Assembly (NCBI GenBank): GCA_023439185.1
Contig: JAEXOR010000029.1
Coordinates: 1-64,000, forward strand
DNA: 64,000 nt
Direction of reading: 5' to 3'
DNA from: Bacillota bacterium
Lineage (GTDB): Bacteria; Bacillota; Desulfotomaculia; Desulfotomaculales; Desulfallaceae
Part shown: in pieces, positions 60,952 through 64,000 of the stretch
Position numbering within the stretch: position 1 is the first letter of the stretch
How the letters are laid out: the number at the start of each line of letters is the position of its first letter
Position numbers and translations under genes: made by a program
Notes under the pieces: model-generated
What the model was told of the DNA's origin: nothing
Databases searched by the model: none
The model's input: only the letters and a program-made list of their open reading frames with translations

Positions 60952-62918
60952 GTACGGTTTACAGGCCAATCCCAGCACCAGCTAAATGGCAGGAAATCAA
61001 AGAAACCCTGACAGGCTACTGGGAAAAGGATAGGTGGGATATTACCAAACCCATCTTTGACGAGTTTCGGTCTCAAAGATGGACTTTAACCAACAAGACT
61101 ATTGACTTTACCCGCCTGCAGCCAGGTATTAAGGAGGAGATCAAGTTTTTCCTTGTCCATCGCTTGCAGGAACACACCTTGCGGCTACAAACGGCGGTCA
61201 TTTACGGAGGTTGCTTTGCCCGCCTGGCTGACTTTCTGAAACTGGCCTATCCCAGGATCGTAAGCTTTACGGATTTAGAGATAGAGACAGTTATGATAAA
61301 GTGGCGTTCTTACCTGGTTGAACAGGGGCTTTCGGTCAATAAAAAAGGGCGTTTATCCACCCACATTTACGAAACACTGTTGCGACAGGCATATCAATTT
61401 ATGGTCAACTTCTACGACGAGCGGGATGAGTTTGAAAAGGACATCTGGGACATGCGGAAAATACCAGGAGTAAGATATTCTCAAAACAAGTCCGAATACC
61501 TGCTTTCCTTTAGAGACATTCCCTTTCCCTTTCGGCCTCTGACTAAAAGATACCTGAAGGTTCGGGTAGGCATTCGGTCACATAGCCAATGCGAAACCGA
61601 TTTAATGGCTTTGCGTTTGTTCCTTGGTTTCATCCACAAGCAATATCCTCACTGGAAAGACCTCGAGGAATTATCCCGTAAGGATATGGAAAATTACCTG
61701 GCGTGGTACCGGTCTTACACAGAAGGTTGGCGAAAACAGCATTATGAATATTTAGCCAGCCTGCGGATCTTTTTGGATTACATACAACGGGCTGGGTACC
61801 CGGAGGGGCCGAAAAAACCCTCTGTTATGCTATTATTCAAGGAAGACTTTCCCAAGCGGCCCCATAGGTCGGAAGATGATATTAAATATATCCCCGAAGG
61901 GGTGTTGAGACAGCTTGAAGAAAATTTAGAGCATTTAACGCCCGCAGAATATATCCCTATTGTCATTCTTATCCGTGTTACGGGCTGGCGCATCTCCGAC
62001 ATCCTGAACCTCCGTTACGATAACTGTCTGGACCGTACCGCCCAAGGTTGGTGGCTTTGTGGTGATATTCCAAAAACCCAGGTGTTAAACCACCGTGTTC
62101 CCATTACCGACGAGGTGGCTGCAGTAGTTAAGGCCGTAGTTGATAAAGTTAAGGAAAAAAGCACGCCAGAAAACAACCCTACTAAATTGCTGTTTGTCCG
62201 CCTGGAAGGAAAACGTAAGGGTCGGCCACCAATGGGTTTGCACATTCAACAGGCTATCAATCGCCTAGCCCAAAAATGCAACATTGTGGACGATCAGGGC
62301 CGGATATTCCACTTCGGCAACCACGCTTTCCGCCACACTAAAGGCGTGGAGCTAATTAATAACGGGATGAACCTTGTCCACGTCCAGAAGTGGATGGCCC
62401 ACGCTTCCCCGGAAATGACCCTGCGCTATGCCAGAATCCTTGATTCCACCATGCGGAAGTCGTGGGAAGAAGCTACCAAAAACGGCCTTTTCCGGATTAA
62501 CTCTACGGGTAAGCCTGTGAAGATTGACCCTTTCGAAATCGAGAATGAAGACCTGGTTGAGTGGGAATACATCCGCTACAACTTAGATGCGGTGAGAACG
62601 CCTCTGGGTTATTGCCTCAAACCCTACAAGGTGGAGTGTAAACACCAATTGAACCCCTGCCTAACCTGCCGTAATTTGTGTACCACCCCTGATTTTATCC
62701 CACAGTACGAGGCGGAAATTAGGGAGGTAAAGGCTATCATTGAGCGTGGTAATGCTCAGGGCCGCACCATCTGGGTTGAGAAAAACGAAGCCCTTCTGGA
62801 GCGCTACGAAGCGATTCTGGCCGTTATAAGAGAAGGCCATACCCACCATTTGGCAGGCAAAAAGGGGCGGGAATACGTGGGGGAGGAACGCCAAAATGTC
62901 CGGCAAACACCAGCGTAA
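60948..62918 (+). CDS. Large tyrosine recombinase, TnpB-like
   Basis: 656 residues starting with TTG. A long N-terminal extension (about 1-330) precedes a tyrosine recombinase domain: Arg in VTGWRISDILNL, HAFRHTKGVELI, WMAHASPEM and Tyr in TLRYARIL. A Cys-rich patch (CKHQLNPCLTCRNLC) near 565 is typical of TnpB-type proteins and may bind zinc. It works with TnpA. It overlaps tnpC by 23 bases. Confidence 0.88.
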   Translation: MSTVYRPIPAPAKWQEIKETLTGYWEKDRWDITKPIFDEFRSQRWTLTNKTIDFTRLQPGIKEEIKFFLVHRLQEHTLRLQTAVIYGGCFARLADFLKLAYPRIVSFTDLEIETVMIKWRSYLVEQGLSVNKKGRLSTHIYETLLRQAYQFMVNFYDERDEFEKDIWDMRKIPGVRYSQNKSEYLLSFRDIPFPFRPLTKRYLKVRVGIRSHSQCETDLMALRLFLGFIHKQYPHWKDLEELSRKDMENYLAWYRSYTEGWRKQHYEYLASLRIFLDYIQRAGYPEGPKKPSVMLLFKEDFPKRPHRSEDDIKYIPEGVLRQLEENLEHLTPAEYIPIVILIRVTGWRISDILNLRYDNCLDRTAQGWWLCGDIPKTQVLNHRVPITDEVAAVVKAVVDKVKEKSTPENNPTKLLFVRLEGKRKGRPPMGLHIQQAINRLAQKCNIVDDQGRIFHFGNHAFRHTKGVELINNGMNLVHVQKWMAHASPEMTLRYARILDSTMRKSWEEATKNGLFRINSTGKPVKIDPFEIENEDLVEWEYIRYNLDAVRTPLGYCLKPYKVECKHQLNPCLTCRNLCTTPDFIPQYEAEIREVKAIIERGNAQGRTIWVEKNEALLERYEAILAVIREGHTHHLAGKKGREYVGEERQNVRQTPA

Positions 62919-63285
62919 CACGGAAGGAATGAAAAAATACACCCGGCACAAGAGCGAGGAAACCGTGAAAAAGGTTGACGAGGCCATCCAAAAGCTAATT
63001 AAAACCGGAGAAAAAATCAACTTCAACAGTGTCTCCCTGGGGGCCGGGGTGAGCAAGTCTTATCTCTACACCCACCAGGAGATCAAGGAGCGAATCGAGA
63101 ACCTGCGTAAGCAGCAGGTGGCCACGCCTTCTCCGAAGCAGATAAAACAGGAAATGACCAATGCCAGCAAGGACATCATCATTGCTGCAAAGAATAAACG
63201 TATCAAAGAACTAGAGGCCGAAAACAAGCAGTTGAAAGAGGAGCTAAAAATGCTACGTGGCAGGCTTTATGAATCGCTGAAGTAA
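62896..63285 (+). CDS. TnpC-like accessory protein
   Basis: 129 residues. A basic N terminus, an HTH-like part (KINFNSVSLGAGVSKSYLYTH) and a C-terminal leucine-rich coiled coil (RIKELEAENKQLKEELKML) match TnpC of Tn554-type elements, which sets orientation and stimulates integration. The reading frame starts inside tnpB, so translation is coupled. Confidence 0.82.
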   Translation: MSGKHQRNTEGMKKYTRHKSEETVKKVDEAIQKLIKTGEKINFNSVSLGAGVSKSYLYTHQEIKERIENLRKQQVATPSPKQIKQEMTNASKDIIIAAKNKRIKELEAENKQLKEELKMLRGRLYESLK

Positions 63286-63346
63286 AGATTGAGTTGTTGT
63301 CTCCTAACATGAGGAAACAAAAATATACGTTGTGAATATATAAAGA

Positions 63347-63380
63347 ACGAGAGAGCCTTATTTTAACAGGGCTCTCTCGT
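63347..63380. repeat. 11-bp hairpin downstream of the recombinase cassette
   Basis: ACGAGAGAGCC (63347-63357) and its complement (63370-63380) with a 12-base AT-rich loop. No T-run follows, so it may be an element-end structure rather than a terminator. Confidence 0.45.
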
Positions 63381-63443
63381 AATGAGTATAGATAACTGAT
63401 TCCGGGGTTTTATATTTTTATAATTAGCAGCTTACATGCCGGA

Positions 63444-63752
63444 TTACTTGAATATCTTCAGCACATTAGGCAGAAAACCGGATTTTTCATTGTCCGAAGC
63501 CAAACTTTCCAGTTCACCGGCATCAAGCCAGAACCCCTTGCAGTTGGGGCATTCATCAATCTCTACATCTTTGTATTTAATTTCAATCAATTCCATCCCA
63601 CACTTGGGGCAGCGCATGTAATGCAGCTTCTTCAGTTCTTCCTTTTCCTTTTCACCAACGGATTGCATATGATCTTCCGCTAATTTTTTCTTCTTTTCAA
63701 ACTCTTGCCGCGCAAAATATTCCTCTTCAGCTTCATTTGGCTTAAAGCTCAT
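63444..63752 (-). CDS. Small zinc-ribbon (TFIIB-like zf) protein
   Basis: 102 residues from the ATG at 63752, with GAGGAGGG upstream. The N-terminal half is a charged helix (AEEEYFARQEFEKKKKLAEDH). The C-terminal half is a zf-TFIIB domain with CPKCGMELIEI and CPNCKGFWLDAGELE, two Cys pairs. Members are widespread, soluble and of unknown function. Confidence 0.85.
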   Translation of the reverse strand: MSFKPNEAEEEYFARQEFEKKKKLAEDHMQSVGEKEKEELKKLHYMRCPKCGMELIEIKYKDVEIDECPNCKGFWLDAGELESLASDNEKSGFLPNVLKIFK

Positions 63753-63939
63753 TTTTACCCTCCTCTCCACAAGTATATATATGTATTTTTCTATCCACGC
63801 AGGCAATTTTCCTGCAAAAAACCATCAAAAAATAATCGGCCCGGGGTCTGTCCGCCTTGTTTATGCCATATAATGTTAACCAGGTACTGCGATAAAAAAG
63901 CTTACCATAAATTCTTGATGAAATGGAGCAATAACGGAA

Positions 63940-64000
63940 ATGAACAGAGGTTTGTTTCTACTGTGGGGCGGAGTATTGGCCGGCCTGGTAATGATGGCGC
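63940..64000 (+). CDS. Start of a membrane-anchored protein (cut by the window end)
   Basis: ATG followed by an open frame MNRGLFLLWGGVLAGLVMMA to the window end. The hydrophobic run is a signal anchor or first membrane helix. A GGAG lies 11 bases before the ATG. Too little is present to name it. Confidence 0.4.
   Translation, partial: MNRGLFLLWGGVLAGLVMMA

Larger units (their letters stand above)
59821..63285 (+). mobile_element. Tn554-like three-gene recombinase cassette
   Basis: Three overlapping genes encode proteins with the sizes and order of TnpA, TnpB and TnpC of Tn554 (about 360, 630 and 125 residues). Only the coding span is given; the element ends were not identified and should lie within 59640-59820 and 63286-63430. 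No cargo gene is present, which differs from Tn554 with its resistance genes. Confidence 0.8.

Overview
The window looks like the chromosome of an anaerobic, endospore-forming Firmicute, most like the Peptococcaceae (Desulfotomaculum/Pelotomaculum group); this is inferred from gene content and order, not from a search. Sporulation-linked genes are scattered through it (yunB, ytxC, a YjcZ-like peptide, a DacF-type carboxypeptidase, pdaB, ytaF). Phe and Thr T-box leaders, an infC-rpmI-rplT operon with an attenuator and an AUU start, the polA-mutM-ytaF-coaE order and Hdr-like iron-sulfur proteins fit the same picture.

Layout. 1-330: tandem promoters and a boxA-like element that appear to drive an rRNA operon lying off the left edge. 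330-24,500: conserved housekeeping block, mostly on the minus strand: yunB, tyrS divergent from a class A PBP, a lipoprotein, mutS2, a U32 peptidase, a NIF3-like protein, a 3-methyladenine glycosylase, zapA, pheST with a T-box, an RNA methyltransferase, rplT-rpmI-infC, thrS with a T-box, ytxC, and a LysR gene broken at an A9 tract. 24,500-26,300: a membrane transporter and a decayed gene fragment.

26,315-37,962: an 11.6-kb integrative element bounded by a 31-bp direct repeat and inserted in the 3' end of a tRNA-Val gene. It carries integrase, excisionase-like protein, HicA/HicB toxin-antitoxin, XRE regulators with clear operators, an ImmA/IrrE-type protease, two secreted cargo proteins, a ribbon-helix-helix protein and two tandem HTH proteins that resemble replication initiators. 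Beside the latter lies a 1.2-kb non-coding tract with a 170-bp dyad, seven GTGCCA/TGGCAC motifs and perfect palindromes, which looks like an origin or control region. No conjugation genes are seen.

38,000-49,600: core genes again: D,D-carboxypeptidase, PdaB, DedA, an S41 protease with a stalk domain, polA, mutM, ytaF, coaE, a lytic transglycosylase and tRNA-Leu. 49,700-58,300: a coiled-coil protein (fragments of the same family occur in and near the element), a ferredoxin coupled to a zinc-ribbon/LMW-phosphatase-like protein without its catalytic cysteine, a PAS-GGDEF protein, two small membrane proteins flanking a thioredoxin-fold gene, an HdrDE-like Fe-S oxidoreductase, an HD-GYP protein and a second DedA. 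58,500-64,000: a double CAP-domain secreted protein, a Tn554-like three-recombinase cassette without cargo, a small zinc-ribbon protein and the start of one more gene.

The most interesting single observation is the thioredoxin-fold gene at 53,529-53,879. Its reading frame is coherent from a well-placed start, but contains an in-frame TGA in the redox-active segment (Gly-UGA-Cys). A hairpin with an AGGU-containing loop follows at once, so it is a candidate selenoprotein whose first third ordinary annotation would miss.
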